64,000 bases of DNA from an uncultured Lachnospiraceae bacterium (GCA_934339135.1 CAKRHP010000001.1:1-64000); one strand, 5' to 3'. Shown: positions 1 through 8,512, counted from the first letter of the stretch. Notes: generated from the sequence alone by a model not told the origin. Program-made: numbers and translations.

Positions 1-79
1 AATCTTTTTTAAGATGTGATCTACATCTTTTATTTAGAATTTTCAGGGTTGTTTTACTGTTCAATTATCAAGCTTCTCT

Positions 80-213
80 CAAGCGTTTCCGCTTGTTTCT
101 TACTGACTCTTTTCTGCGTCAGCGAGATATATATTATCACGCTTTTTCGAAGTTGTCAACACTTTTTTGAAAGTTTTTTATTTTTCTGCAAACTCTCGTT
201 TTCCAACCGTTTT
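80..213 (-). promoter_or_regulatory. Very strong stable-RNA-type promoter with UP element, probably of an rRNA operon
   Basis: On the minus strand a -35 TTGACA (154-159) and a -10 TAATAT (131-136) are separated by exactly 17 bases. The stretch just upstream of the -35 (about 160-200) is almost pure A/T with A-tracts, like an UP element. Downstream, the transcript would form a CAAGCG/CGCTTG hairpin (80-95) and then run off the window at base 1 without any credible coding frame. Strong promoters of this kind, next to tRNA genes on the same strand, are typical of rRNA operons; the 16S gene itself is not in the window, so that identity is inferred. Confidence 0.62.
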
Positions 214-274
214 GCAGAAAAGATCTCCTGTCCGGAAACCAAAACTTCTCTGTGTCACCAACGACTTTTGAGCG

Positions 275-307
275 TAAAAAAACACAGCATGATATAACTC
301 ACTGTGT
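275..307 (-). terminator. Terminator after the tRNA-Ser pair
   Basis: On the minus strand ACACAG (307-302) pairs with CTGTGT (287-282) and is followed by a run of seven T. It lies directly after tRNA-Ser(GGA) and before the strong promoter at 131-159, so it separates the two transcripts. Confidence 0.65.
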
Positions 308-309
308 AA

Positions 310-398
310 CGGAGAAGGAGGGATTTGAACCCTCGCGCCGCTATTAACGACCTACTCCCTTTCCAGGGGAGCCCCTTCAGCCTCTTGGGTACTTCTCC
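310..398 (-). tRNA. tRNA-Ser(GGA)
   Basis: The minus-strand sequence folds as a class II tRNA: acceptor GGAGAAG paired with CTTCTCC plus discriminator G, a long variable arm, and T-arm GGTTCAAATCC. The anticodon stem CTCCC/GGGAG closes a loop CTGGAAA, giving anticodon GGA for serine UCC/UCU codons. The CCA end is not encoded. It is 100 bases downstream of tRNA-Ser(TGA) on the same strand and probably co-transcribed with it. Confidence 0.95.
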
Positions 399-498
399 AG
401 GCTGATTCAATACACATATTGTAGTATCTGATCATTTCTGACATTACCTTTGTCAGAAAAAAATTGCACGGTATCGATTTGACTCCGGGCAATAATAA

Positions 499-584
499 CG
501 GAGAGGGTGGGATTCGAACCCACGCGCCCTTGCGGACAAACGGTTTTCAAGACCGCCTCGTTATGACCACTTCGATACCTCTCC
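499..584 (-). tRNA. tRNA-Ser(TGA)
   Basis: Class II tRNA on the minus strand: acceptor GGAGAGG paired with CCTCTCC, discriminator G, T-arm GGTTCGAATCC, and a long variable arm. The anticodon loop CTTGAAA gives anticodon TGA, reading serine UCA. The CCA end is not encoded. A promoter at 634-662 sits about 45 bases upstream. Confidence 0.95.
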
Positions 585-633
585 ACATATTCTTTTGTGA
601 CGTTTGCTTGTCTTCCTCAAACGCTGCTTGACA

Positions 634-662
634 AGTATAACACCCGAAGCGGTCCTCGTCAA
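634..662 (-). promoter_or_regulatory. Promoter of the tRNA-Ser pair
   Basis: Minus-strand -35 TTGACG (657-662) and -10 TATACT (634-639) with 17-base spacing, preceded by an A/T-rich stretch. The predicted start at about 627 is 43 bases before tRNA-Ser(TGA). Confidence 0.75.
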
Positions 663-761
663 GTGTTTTTTTTAAATTTTTCAACGTTTTTTCAACGTTT
701 TTTATTTTCATGATATTCCAGAATAATTCCTATCAAGCAGTCTTTCCTCTATAATACCGAA

Positions 762-787
762 AAGAGGATCATATAAATGATCCTCTT
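762..787 (-). terminator. Terminator of the 6S RNA
   Basis: A near-perfect hairpin with arms AAGAGGATCAT and ATGATCCTCTT followed by TT on the minus strand, directly after the 6S RNA candidate. Confidence 0.65.
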
Positions 788-977
788 GCTGTCAAAGAAG
801 CCCAAAATGCCGGTTCCTGAATTTTGAGTCCTAGCATGTGCTAGGTGGGTCACCGCACATATACTTCTGCCGTCCCCGATAATAGGGGCGTGACATCCGT
901 ATATAGATATAGGAATCCCTGTTCAAAAGTGTAGGTTCAAAATATCAGGAGTATCGTACACCCCAGGTGATTTCTTT
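788..977 (-). ncRNA. ssrS: 6S RNA (SsrS)
   Basis: A non-coding stretch of about 190 bases bounded by its own promoter (985-1013) and a hairpin terminator (762-787). The minus-strand transcript has a long closing stem in which TCCTGATATTTTGA near the 5' part pairs with TCAAAATTCAGGA near the 3' part. A strong inner hairpin CCTAGC/GCTAGG and another CGCCCC/GGGGACG lie inside. The pattern GGTGACCCACCTAGC followed by GGACTCAAAATTCAGGA fits my memory of clostridial 6S RNA. 6S RNA binds the housekeeping RNA polymerase by mimicking an open promoter. The assignment rests on pattern recognition; a covariance-model search would settle it. Confidence 0.75.
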
Positions 978-984
978 TATAGAT

Positions 985-1013
985 AGTATACTTAATTTCA
1001 TTTCAAATTACAA
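985..1013 (-). promoter_or_regulatory. Promoter of the 6S RNA
   Basis: Minus-strand -35 TTGTAA (1008-1013), 17-base spacer, -10 TATACT (985-990). Predicted start at about 978, matching the 5' end expected from the 6S closing stem. Confidence 0.65.
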
Positions 1014-1049
1014 CACTTTCTGCAAAGTATTTTTCTATATTATATTTCT

Positions 1050-1799
1050 TTATAGAAAAGTAAGGGACTGGAAGGTGTGATGCAGATAATGATCCAGGTA
1101 GCGTTGCATAAAATCCGCCAGTTCTTTTTCTACTGCATCAGAAACCCGAAAGCTGAAAAGCTTTTCCAGTGATGTTGTCAAAATGAATTGCAATGCATAT
1201 ATCGCATCTCCACTGAGAGCAAATCCCTTTTCTCTACCTGCCGATATGGATCTGTCTGCACATTTTCGGCACAAAAAGCCCCCCCTTGAAAAATATACCC
1301 TGAAATCTCCGTCCTCTTTTCCACAATCCAGACAATGAAACAGCTCCAAAGCTTCCCCCTGAATCTGCATCATACGCATCTCATAAATAGTACGTACCAG
1401 CGGGAGCGATACCTTTCCTCTGGTCAATGCACTGCATGCTACATAAAGCAATAACAACTCCTGTGACGCCTCTATATTTTCTCGGGTAAAATACCTTGCC
1501 AGCTCCGCAAAATAGGATGCATAACATAATATATCAAAGTCATCTGCAATCTCTGAAAAGAATTTCCGGATATGAGCGGACTGCACATTATAGGACGATC
1601 TTCCTTCATATAGATAATATGTGCCAAAGGTAAAAGGAATCGCACAGGCTGACACCTTGCTGTTGATCTTCCGCGCTCCCGTTACAAAGGCAGAGATCCG
1701 CCCCCGCTCCCTGGTCAACAATTCTATTCTTTTGTCATATTCTTTCACCGGAGACGCTGCTAATACCATCCCCGTTACTTCTACCAGCTCCGCTGCCAT
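1050..1799 (-). CDS. recO: DNA repair protein RecO
   Basis: RecO loads RecA onto SSB-coated single-stranded DNA together with RecR and takes part in RecF-pathway recombinational repair. The 249-residue length is normal for the family. The N-terminal OB-fold opens with the typical VTGMVL...KEYDKRIELLTRERG pattern (residues 8-33), and a C4 zinc finger is visible as CLDCG...CRKCA (about residues 155-181). Its start lies inside the upstream small gene (65-base overlap), so translation is probably coupled. The site before the ATG is weak (AGCAGGGACATATT), which fits coupling. Location after era and a YqzL-like gene matches the order known in Bacillus. Confidence 0.95.
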   Translation of the reverse strand: MAAELVEVTGMVLAASPVKEYDKRIELLTRERGRISAFVTGARKINSKVSACAIPFTFGTYYLYEGRSSYNVQSAHIRKFFSEIADDFDILCYASYFAELARYFTRENIEASQELLLLYVACSALTRGKVSLPLVRTIYEMRMMQIQGEALELFHCLDCGKEDGDFRVYFSRGGFLCRKCADRSISAGREKGFALSGDAIYALQFILTTSLEKLFSFRVSDAVEKELADFMQRYLDHYLHHTFQSLTFL

Positions 1800-1941
1800 A
1801 ATATGTCCCTGCTTTTTCTTCTGCTTTATCCTGATCCGGATTATGTTCTGATGTCTTATTGTATTCTGCCCGGCGATAGCTTAAATAATCTTCTATCCTG
1901 CCACTTTCCATAAATTGATCCCATCGGTTCTGTAATTCCAT
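1735..1941 (-). CDS. yqzL: YqzL-like small protein overlapping recO
   Basis: A 68-residue protein beginning MELQNRWDQFMESGRIEDYL, which follows the pattern of the short YqzL family (aromatic/W, F..SG.I..YL near the N-terminus). In Bacillus subtilis yqzL also lies between era and recO; its function is unknown. The first ~45 residues carry the family-like part. The last ~21 residues (GSGAGRSNGDGISSVSGERI region) are the second reading of the recO start, so they are probably not under selection as protein. Its role may be partly to couple recO translation. A ribosome site AAAGGAGAATGG precedes the ATG. Confidence 0.7.
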   Translation of the reverse strand: MELQNRWDQFMESGRIEDYLSYRRAEYNKTSEHNPDQDKAEEKAGTYYGSGAGRSNGDGISSVSGERI

Positions 1942-2037
1942 GTTCCATTCTCCTTTGCTATTGATATGCCATATATCTGTCTGCTTTTAGAATGGCTTAT
2001 TCCTCTGATGGATATACTGGAATCTTATGGTATCAGA

Positions 2038-2739
2038 CTACTTACCCCGATAAACTGCCCGGCGCGGACTTCCATCCTTTAAAAGTTTTTGATATTTTGT
2101 TTTCACTGCCTTCGGCATAATAAAACGAATGCCGGAGGATGTCTTATAAAAAGCATCATCTCCCACATTTTTAAGGTTTTTCCCTTTAAAAGTTACCTTT
2201 TTTAATTTGGTGTCTCCCATAAACGCCCCATAACGGATCTGTTTTACATATCGCCCAACCGTAATGTTTTTGAGCTTCTTGCATCCCTTAAATGCCTCAT
2301 AATCAATCATGGTTACATCATAGTAAAGATCCTGCACACAGATCTTTGCAGGAATAGTGATTGATTTTTTCTGTTTTGCACTGTCGGTGCATCCGATCAA
2401 ATGGGCATATGTCGCCGTATATTCATAGATCAGTCCTTTTTTGGTGATCTTCTGCTCCACCGGTGCGTTCATTACAGACATTGCCGGCTCTTTTGTCGGT
2501 GAAGCGCTCGGTGTCGCTGACACTGATGCTGTTGCCGATGGATTCGGGGATGAAGAGGTCGATGCCGACACAGTTGTCCCCGGTGTTGCTGTCGTCTTCG
2601 ATGTTGCTGTTGCAACAGGCGTAGCAGTAACTGCTGCCATAGTACTCTGAGGCACTCTTGTGATATTTTCAGCTGCGATCACCGCCAAAATAACTCCTGC
2701 GATGCTTCCTATTGCCAAAATGCATTTTTTCTTTTTCAT
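2038..2739 (-). CDS. Secreted or anchored BspA-like leucine-rich-repeat protein
   Basis: A 233-residue protein with a short Lys-rich N-terminus and one hydrophobic segment (residues ~6-22), acting as signal peptide or membrane anchor. Residues ~30-85 are a Thr/Ser/Pro/Ala-rich linker, typical of exported Lachnospiraceae proteins. The C-terminal ~130 residues hold BspA/LRR_5-type repeats (IDYEAFKGCKKLKNITVG, IRYGAFMGDTKLKKVTF, VGDDAFYKTSSGIRFIMP). Such domains usually mediate binding outside the cell. The start chosen is the ATG with AGGAGG at good spacing, not the longer frame reaching into era. It sits between era and yqzL/recO, an odd place for a surface protein; no function is known. Confidence 0.85.
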   Translation of the reverse strand: MKKKKCILAIGSIAGVILAVIAAENITRVPQSTMAAVTATPVATATSKTTATPGTTVSASTSSSPNPSATASVSATPSASPTKEPAMSVMNAPVEQKITKKGLIYEYTATYAHLIGCTDSAKQKKSITIPAKICVQDLYYDVTMIDYEAFKGCKKLKNITVGRYVKQIRYGAFMGDTKLKKVTFKGKNLKNVGDDAFYKTSSGIRFIMPKAVKTKYQKLLKDGSPRRAVYRGK

Positions 2740-2743
2740 ATCG

Positions 2744-3661
2744 TTATTCCTCCTGTCCCTCGGATCGATAACCAAAATTCTTGATCAGGAAATCACTGTC
2801 TCTCCAGTCCTTTTTTACCTTAACCCATAATTTCAGGTTTACTTTGCAGTCCAGAAGCGCCTCAATATCTCTGCGGGCATCTGTCCCGATCTTTTTGAGC
2901 ATGGATCCCTGCTTGCCGATAATAATTCCCTTATGGGAATTGCGTTCACAGACAATCGTGGCATCAATATCGATCAGGGTTCCCCCCGGCCGTTCCTTCA
3001 TGCGGTCAATGGCTACCGCTACTCCATGGGGAATTTCATCGCTGAGGTTGCGCAATGCCTTCTCCCTGATCAGTTCTGATACGATCTGACGTTCCGGCTG
3101 ATCCGTAATGGTATCCTCATCATAATACTGGGGACCAGCCTCCAGATAACGGAACATAGATTCCAGAAGCTCACCGGTGTTCTCTCCCTTCAGGGCGGAA
3201 ACCGGAATGATCTCTGCAAAGTCAGCAATATCCTTATAGGCATCAATAAATGTAAGGATTTCTGCTTTTGCCACCGTGTCAATTTTATTGATTACCAGAA
3301 ACACCGGCGTTTTCACGCTTTTCAGCTGCTCTGCGATATGACGTTCTCCTGCACCGATAAAGGTCGTAGGCTCCACCAGCCAGAGGATCAGATCCACTTC
3401 CCGAAGGGTACGCTCCGCCACAGACACCATATATTCGCCCAGTTTATTTTTTGCCTTGTGGATGCCCGGGGTGTCCAGAAAGATGATCTGCCCTCTCTCA
3501 TCGGTATATACCGTCTGAATCCTGTTACGGGTGGTCTGGGGTTTGTTGGAGGTGATCGCAATCTTCTGTCCGATCATGCGATTCATCAATGTGGATTTGC
3601 CTACATTCGGGCGTCCGATCAAGGTCACAAAACCGGATCGGAATTCTTGTTTTTTAGCCAT
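2744..3661 (-). CDS. era: GTPase Era
   Basis: Era binds the 3' end of 16S rRNA and assists assembly of the 30S ribosomal subunit. The 305-residue protein has G1 GRPNVGKS (17-24), switch region PQTTRNRI, G3 DTPG, G4 NKID and an SAL G5-like motif, followed by a KH RNA-binding domain with GIIIGKQG. Length and order are standard. It starts 15 bases after the M16C peptidase gene with AAGGAG before the ATG, and its stop is 4 bases before the LRR protein start, so these are likely one transcript. Confidence 0.98.
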   Translation of the reverse strand: MAKKQEFRSGFVTLIGRPNVGKSTLMNRMIGQKIAITSNKPQTTRNRIQTVYTDERGQIIFLDTPGIHKAKNKLGEYMVSVAERTLREVDLILWLVEPTTFIGAGERHIAEQLKSVKTPVFLVINKIDTVAKAEILTFIDAYKDIADFAEIIPVSALKGENTGELLESMFRYLEAGPQYYDEDTITDQPERQIVSELIREKALRNLSDEIPHGVAVAIDRMKERPGGTLIDIDATIVCERNSHKGIIIGKQGSMLKKIGTDARRDIEALLDCKVNLKLWVKVKKDWRDSDFLIKNFGYRSEGQEE

Positions 3662-3676
3662 AATTTTCTCCTTGTG

Positions 3677-6640
3677 TTATAAAGTCATCAGCTCATCAAA
3701 AAGCCGGCTCTGTTCTTTGATATGATTTTCGTTACCGATCACGCAGATGTTTCCATGCTCCGCAATTGCCTCTACCATCGCTGCTACCGCTCGGATGTCC
3801 TCCTGCGAGCATGTCAGCACCTGGTCTCTCTCCTGTTGTAAGATCTCCGGCGGAATCTGTGACAGATATATTCCCATGGAACGCTTGCCCTTAGATGCCG
3901 GTGGCTTTGGAGTATCCAGACCGCTGATCGTACCAATGATAGTCTTTAACAGTTCCCGCTCCTCCGTCTCAAAAGAACGAAGATATGCCGCCGCTTTGCG
4001 GTATGCTTCCAGAGTACTTCCCAATCCCGGATCCCGGTATGAAGTAAAGAAGCCTTCTCCATTCCGGATCAGCTGACAGGAAACACCATAAGCTCCTCCC
4101 TTGACACGAACCTCATTCCACAGATATCCAAAATTCAGCAAATGACGTACTACGTCTAATACTCCTTTTTTGATACCGGACATATCATTGCATTTTCCCG
4201 CCAGTGCCACATACTGCACTTCTGCCGGCGTCATGATCGCTTCGTTTTTCTGTCCGGTTTCTCTTGTAAATGGTTTCATTACGTCTTCCGGCCGGTCAAC
4301 ATCTGTTATCTTTTCAAACTGCTCCAGCTTCTTAAGAAATGCCGGTAGTTCCTGATCCAGGGCTTTCAGTCCCTGCTTGTCTGCCGTGCAGGAGATGGTC
4401 ATATTGGCATGCCGGAAAATTTTATGCAGTAATACCTGACATCCCTTCTGCAGTCCTTCCTTTTTCTGATCAAAATGATCATCGAGAGATGCCAGATACT
4501 GATAATAGCCATAACCGCCATACTGTTCTGTCAGCCAATCCGTCTCTGACAAATGAGACATTGCCCGAAGCATTGCCGCCCGATGACCGGCAGACATCAG
4601 GCTCATTTTTTTGCGGGAACGAGCCTCTGCTACAACCTCGCGAAGGTGCTTTTCATCGGCAAAGCTTGTGGTAAACATGATCTCTGCCATAAGCTCCAGA
4701 GCCTCGGAAAGCTTACTGCGAAGCACTTTGGTACTCATCTCAAAACGAACTCTGCAGGCATCCTCCTCACCATACAGACGATAGAAATTTACATCAGCAC
4801 CAATGCCGCCGGTATGGAAATTAATCTCCGTGTCCAGACTGCTGTAGCTGTGGGATGCGGTATCCATATAACCTAACAGCGTCTTCAAAAAGCTCATCTG
4901 AGGCATGTAATCCCGGCAATCATCTACGTCAAACAGCAGATCCAGATAGACAATATCATTGGTATGGATATCATGATGCATCACCGGAATACCACATAAA
5001 GTCTCCTCTTTATTGTAGATTGGGGCAATCTCCTTTCCAATATCTTCTCTGGATAGCATTGGGATCTTTTCCAATACCTCCTTCGGTGACGGCTCCTCCT
5101 GATATGCCTTGAGCGCTTTGGTGTCCTCGATCAACTGCCGGATCTCGTCCTCAGACAGGGATGCCTTATAAGCCGCCAGACGATCCTTTTCCTTCTGCTC
5201 CGCCTCAGCGGCCAGACCCTTTTTCGGCTTCATTTCCACCAGAACGGCATGAGGGTTATCTAACAGATATTCCCTGATCAGCCCCTCATAGTAGCCGGTG
5301 CCTAACTTCGTTCTCAAAAATTCATAGGTGTTCTGGAAGCAAAGGGTATCATATGGCATCTTATCATCATAGAGCCATGTTTTCATGGTATTGAGACCAT
5401 AGATCAGTCCCTTCGGGAACATACCGTAATCCGCTTCCCGCTCTTTAAATTCCATCGCATTGATCGCTGCCTCCAATGCCTTCTGATCCATTCCCTGCTC
5501 CACCTGCTCCTGCAGGGTGCTGCGGATAATATCGTAAAAACGCTGTCTGTCTCCTGCCTTAGCATTCTGTGTGGTCAGTGCAAAATAACTCTGGCGCAGG
5601 ATATCACAGAAATCCACATCAACGTCCGTACCGATTCCGGCATCAAGAAGTGCCTGCTTGAGCGGTGCTCCCGGCATCTCTGCCAGAACATATGCCATAA
5701 TCTCAAACGCCTTGCAGACCTTCACATCAAGGGTTACATCCATTGCCGCTGCAAAGGCATAATATGTCTTTTCGTCGCTGTCCTCATTTTCGGAAACTGC
5801 GTATTCAGTCTCTAACTTCTTCATTTCTCCAAACGGCTGTTGCAGAGGGATAGAGGAATCCAGCTCGATTGCCGGGAAATCCTTTAGATAATGCTGATCC
5901 ATCCACTCCAGTCTCTCCTCGATATCCATATCTCCATACAGATAAATGTAGCTGTTGACCGGATGGTAATAATGACGATGGAAATCCAGATACTCCTCGT
6001 AGGTAAGATCCGGGATATTGGCGGGATCCCCACCGGATTCATTGCCGTAGGTATTATCCGGGAACAGTCCGTTCATCACGAAACGCTCCAGCTTTCCGTC
6101 CGCAGAGGAAAAAGCTCCCTTCATCTCGTTAAACACAACACCATTGTAGGTTACAGGCTCCTCCGGCGAATTCAGCTCATAATGCCAGCCCTCCTGTTTG
6201 AAGATTTCCTCATGCTCATAGATATTTGGATAAAAGACTGCATCCATATAAACATGCATCAGATTCTGAAAATCCTTATCATTGCAGCTTGCTACCGGAT
6301 ATAATGTCTTGTCCGGATATGTGGTGGCATTGAGATAGGTATTTAAGGAACCCTTCACCAATTCCACAAAGGGATCCTTTGCCGGAAATTCTCTGGAACC
6401 GCAAAGCACTGTATGCTCTATAATATGCGGCACACCGGTCGCATCCTTGGGCGGAGTACGGAATCCAATGGAGAATACTTTGTTGTTGTCCTCATTGCTC
6501 AGAAAAAGAACTCTCGCCCCGCTTTTCTTGTGCCGGAGCGCCAGTGCGAAGCTGTCGATCTCCGGAATCGCTGCTGACTGCTCCAGTATATATGCGTCGG
6601 GTATTTTTACCTCTTGTATGTTTTTGATCTTTGATGCCAT
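3677..6640 (-). CDS. M16C metallopeptidase (PreP/Cym1-like insulinase family)
   Basis: A 987-residue zinc peptidase of the M16C group, whose members degrade free peptides inside a closed chamber made by two halves. The inverted zinc motif HxxEH is present as HIIEH at residues 72-76, with a downstream Glu in the VVFNEMKGAFSS region. The rest follows the PreP layout (KDPFVELVKGSLNTYLNA; C-terminal RVKGGAYGV region that forms part of the active site). No signal peptide, so a cytosolic enzyme. Full family length. GGAGG precedes the ATG and a promoter is visible at 6686-6713. It is first in the likely transcript with era, the LRR gene, yqzL and recO. Confidence 0.92.
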   Translation of the reverse strand: MASKIKNIQEVKIPDAYILEQSAAIPEIDSFALALRHKKSGARVLFLSNEDNNKVFSIGFRTPPKDATGVPHIIEHTVLCGSREFPAKDPFVELVKGSLNTYLNATTYPDKTLYPVASCNDKDFQNLMHVYMDAVFYPNIYEHEEIFKQEGWHYELNSPEEPVTYNGVVFNEMKGAFSSADGKLERFVMNGLFPDNTYGNESGGDPANIPDLTYEEYLDFHRHYYHPVNSYIYLYGDMDIEERLEWMDQHYLKDFPAIELDSSIPLQQPFGEMKKLETEYAVSENEDSDEKTYYAFAAAMDVTLDVKVCKAFEIMAYVLAEMPGAPLKQALLDAGIGTDVDVDFCDILRQSYFALTTQNAKAGDRQRFYDIIRSTLQEQVEQGMDQKALEAAINAMEFKEREADYGMFPKGLIYGLNTMKTWLYDDKMPYDTLCFQNTYEFLRTKLGTGYYEGLIREYLLDNPHAVLVEMKPKKGLAAEAEQKEKDRLAAYKASLSEDEIRQLIEDTKALKAYQEEPSPKEVLEKIPMLSREDIGKEIAPIYNKEETLCGIPVMHHDIHTNDIVYLDLLFDVDDCRDYMPQMSFLKTLLGYMDTASHSYSSLDTEINFHTGGIGADVNFYRLYGEEDACRVRFEMSTKVLRSKLSEALELMAEIMFTTSFADEKHLREVVAEARSRKKMSLMSAGHRAAMLRAMSHLSETDWLTEQYGGYGYYQYLASLDDHFDQKKEGLQKGCQVLLHKIFRHANMTISCTADKQGLKALDQELPAFLKKLEQFEKITDVDRPEDVMKPFTRETGQKNEAIMTPAEVQYVALAGKCNDMSGIKKGVLDVVRHLLNFGYLWNEVRVKGGAYGVSCQLIRNGEGFFTSYRDPGLGSTLEAYRKAAAYLRSFETEERELLKTIIGTISGLDTPKPPASKGKRSMGIYLSQIPPEILQQERDQVLTCSQEDIRAVAAMVEAIAEHGNICVIGNENHIKEQSRLFDELMTL

Positions 6641-6685
6641 AAATTAACTAACCTCCATCGATTGCTCTGTATTACAAACTTTCTC

Positions 6686-6713
6686 TTTATATACTATACC
6701 CAAAATCTGTCAA
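6686..6713 (-). promoter_or_regulatory. Promoter for the M16C peptidase-era transcript
   Basis: Minus-strand -35 TTGACA (6708-6713), 16-base spacer, -10 TATAAA (6686-6691), 46 bases upstream of the peptidase ATG. The overlapping TATAGT/TATATA offers alternative -10 choices. Confidence 0.65.
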
Positions 6714-6812
6714 AAAGTAAAACCCTGTCCGAAAAGATTTTTACAGACTGCGGCGTGCCGCCATTGATGCTTTGAATATAAAAAGGGCAAAACGAGCATT
6801 TTTCTATACACT

Positions 6813-6855
6813 AAAAAAGACAGCCTGGCACTTTTACGCAGTACCTGCTGTCTTT
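6813..6855 (-). terminator. Terminator after rhaB
   Basis: On the minus strand a long stem AAAGACAGC...GCTGTCTTTTTT with an inner GGTACT/AGTGCC helix, followed by six T. It starts about 40 bases after the rhamnulokinase stop. Confidence 0.8.
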
Positions 6856-6896
6856 CTATATTTTCTATATACGGTGTCTTCTGATACCGGTTGAGC

Positions 6897-8393
6897 TTAT
6901 TGATATAATTGTTCAAAACGCTGATATGCCTCATCCCACACATCCGTGTCCTGCGGCAGGTATTCTGCGGTATCAAAGGATGCTGCAAGAATATTGCATT
7001 TTTCTTCTCTGGTCCGGTATGCTCCCAGTGCATAAAGCTGTTCCATAATATTGCCAACAGCGGTTGCCTCACTGGCACCTGTGATCACAGGAATCCCCAA
7101 TGCATTGGCGGTAAACTGGTTGAGCACCTGATTCTGTGCACCGCCTCCTACAATGTAAAGCTTTTCTTCCCATGTGATATACGGTCTCAGGCTCTGATAT
7201 ACCTGCCGGTAACGCATGGCAAGACTTTCCAGAACACAGCGGATCAATGCCCCGTCCGTCTGCGGTACCGGCTGACCGGTCTGTTCACAGTACGCCCGGA
7301 TCTTCTCCGGATAATTGCCGGGCTGCATAAAATCGTCCGGGCGGATAAAGCTTTGCAGCGGTTTCTCTGCTGCCGCCATTTCGTTCATCTGTGCAAAACT
7401 GTACTCCTTGCCCTCTCTCTGGAAACTGCGGCGCAGCTCCTGATTGAGCCAGAGTCCTATAATATTAACGGTCGGACGGTATCCTCCATCCCAGGTTCCT
7501 TCATTGGAGATCTTGTCATGAATGACCTGCTCTCCCTCCAGCATGGTTCTGGAAGAAATCCCCATCAGGGACCATGTTCCGCTGGACAGGAAGGTAAACT
7601 CTTCCTCTCTCGCAGGCACGGCAGCAACGGCACAGGCTGTGTCATGGCCTGATACTGACAGGATATGAAGCTTCTCCTGTCCTACCTCTCTGGCAACGTC
7701 CGGTCTGAGCGGTCCCAGATCCTTTCCGGCATAGTCAAGCGGTGCCAGCAGAGACGGATCAATCCCGGCTTTCTCCATCAGCTCCACTGCCCATTTCTTT
7801 TCCTTCATATCCAGAAGCTGTGAGGTGGATGCGATAGAATACTCGCTGTGTACTACTCCCGAAAACAGGTACTCAATCAGATTCGGCATGAACAGGATCT
7901 TATCTGCTGCCTTCATCTGCTCCGGCATCGCCTTCTGCAAATAACACAGCTTATATAATGTATTGTACGCAAGGCTTGCAATACCGGTCTGGGAAAATGC
8001 GTAGCGTTCTCCCTCCTGTACTGCCTTGTCGTGATCCTTCTCCTCCGGTACAAAAGATGCCAGAACAGCGTCCATGTTGTCCTGATCCAGTGCCGCATCC
8101 CGGTAGCTTCCCGGCATGCCGAGAAGATTCCCCTGTGCATCGATCATCCCACAGTCCACGCCCCAGGTATCAAACCCTACACCGGAAAGAGGTTCCTTAC
8201 AAAGGCGCATCCCTTCCTTCATCTCCTCGTAAAGGGAGACGATATTCCAGTATGCCCGCCCGTTTAAAACGGAAAAGTTGTGCGGAAAACGGTGGATCTC
8301 CTCTAAAGTGATCTTCGTACCATCAAAACGAGCCAGCATACCTCTGCCACTGCTGGCTCCCAGATCAAACGCCAATACATTAATCGTATCCAT
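6897..8393 (-). CDS. rhaB: Rhamnulokinase (FGGY family)
   Basis: Phosphorylates L-rhamnulose to L-rhamnulose-1-phosphate in L-rhamnose catabolism. The 498-residue protein starts MDTINVLAFDLGASSGR, the RhaB-type phosphate-1 motif. It carries GFDTWGVDCG, the FLSSGTWSLMG segment, and a C-terminal IVGGGAQN adenosine motif. The start chosen has GGAGG six bases before the ATG; the longer frame adds ten residues without a ribosome site. It stands alone: no rhaA, rhaD, transporter or regulator is adjacent, and a terminator follows. An imperfect 20-base inverted repeat (8455-8474) lies 62 bases upstream and could be an operator. Confidence 0.93.
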   Translation of the reverse strand: MDTINVLAFDLGASSGRGMLARFDGTKITLEEIHRFPHNFSVLNGRAYWNIVSLYEEMKEGMRLCKEPLSGVGFDTWGVDCGMIDAQGNLLGMPGSYRDAALDQDNMDAVLASFVPEEKDHDKAVQEGERYAFSQTGIASLAYNTLYKLCYLQKAMPEQMKAADKILFMPNLIEYLFSGVVHSEYSIASTSQLLDMKEKKWAVELMEKAGIDPSLLAPLDYAGKDLGPLRPDVAREVGQEKLHILSVSGHDTACAVAAVPAREEEFTFLSSGTWSLMGISSRTMLEGEQVIHDKISNEGTWDGGYRPTVNIIGLWLNQELRRSFQREGKEYSFAQMNEMAAAEKPLQSFIRPDDFMQPGNYPEKIRAYCEQTGQPVPQTDGALIRCVLESLAMRYRQVYQSLRPYITWEEKLYIVGGGAQNQVLNQFTANALGIPVITGASEATAVGNIMEQLYALGAYRTREEKCNILAASFDTAEYLPQDTDVWDEAYQRFEQLYQ

Positions 8394-8512
8394 ATCCTTC
8401 CTCCATATATTTCGTTTGTACATACATTTATGTAGATATTATTACTGACTGTATATCACAGATATCTCCGTGATCTCATCATAAGCCGGAACTCCGGATC
8501 AGCAGTGAATTC

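Noticed and set aside
16..297. 93-residue plus-strand frame
   Set aside because: It runs across a strong minus-strand promoter, a terminator and A/T-rich spacer, has no ribosome site and no recognisable protein pattern.
6710..7078. 122-residue minus-strand frame inside rhaB's end
   Set aside because: It overlaps rhaB in another frame and runs through the rhaB terminator.
8455..8474. Imperfect palindrome upstream of rhaB as a defined operator
   Set aside because: Several mismatches and no nearby regulator; mentioned only as a possibility in the rhaB entry.
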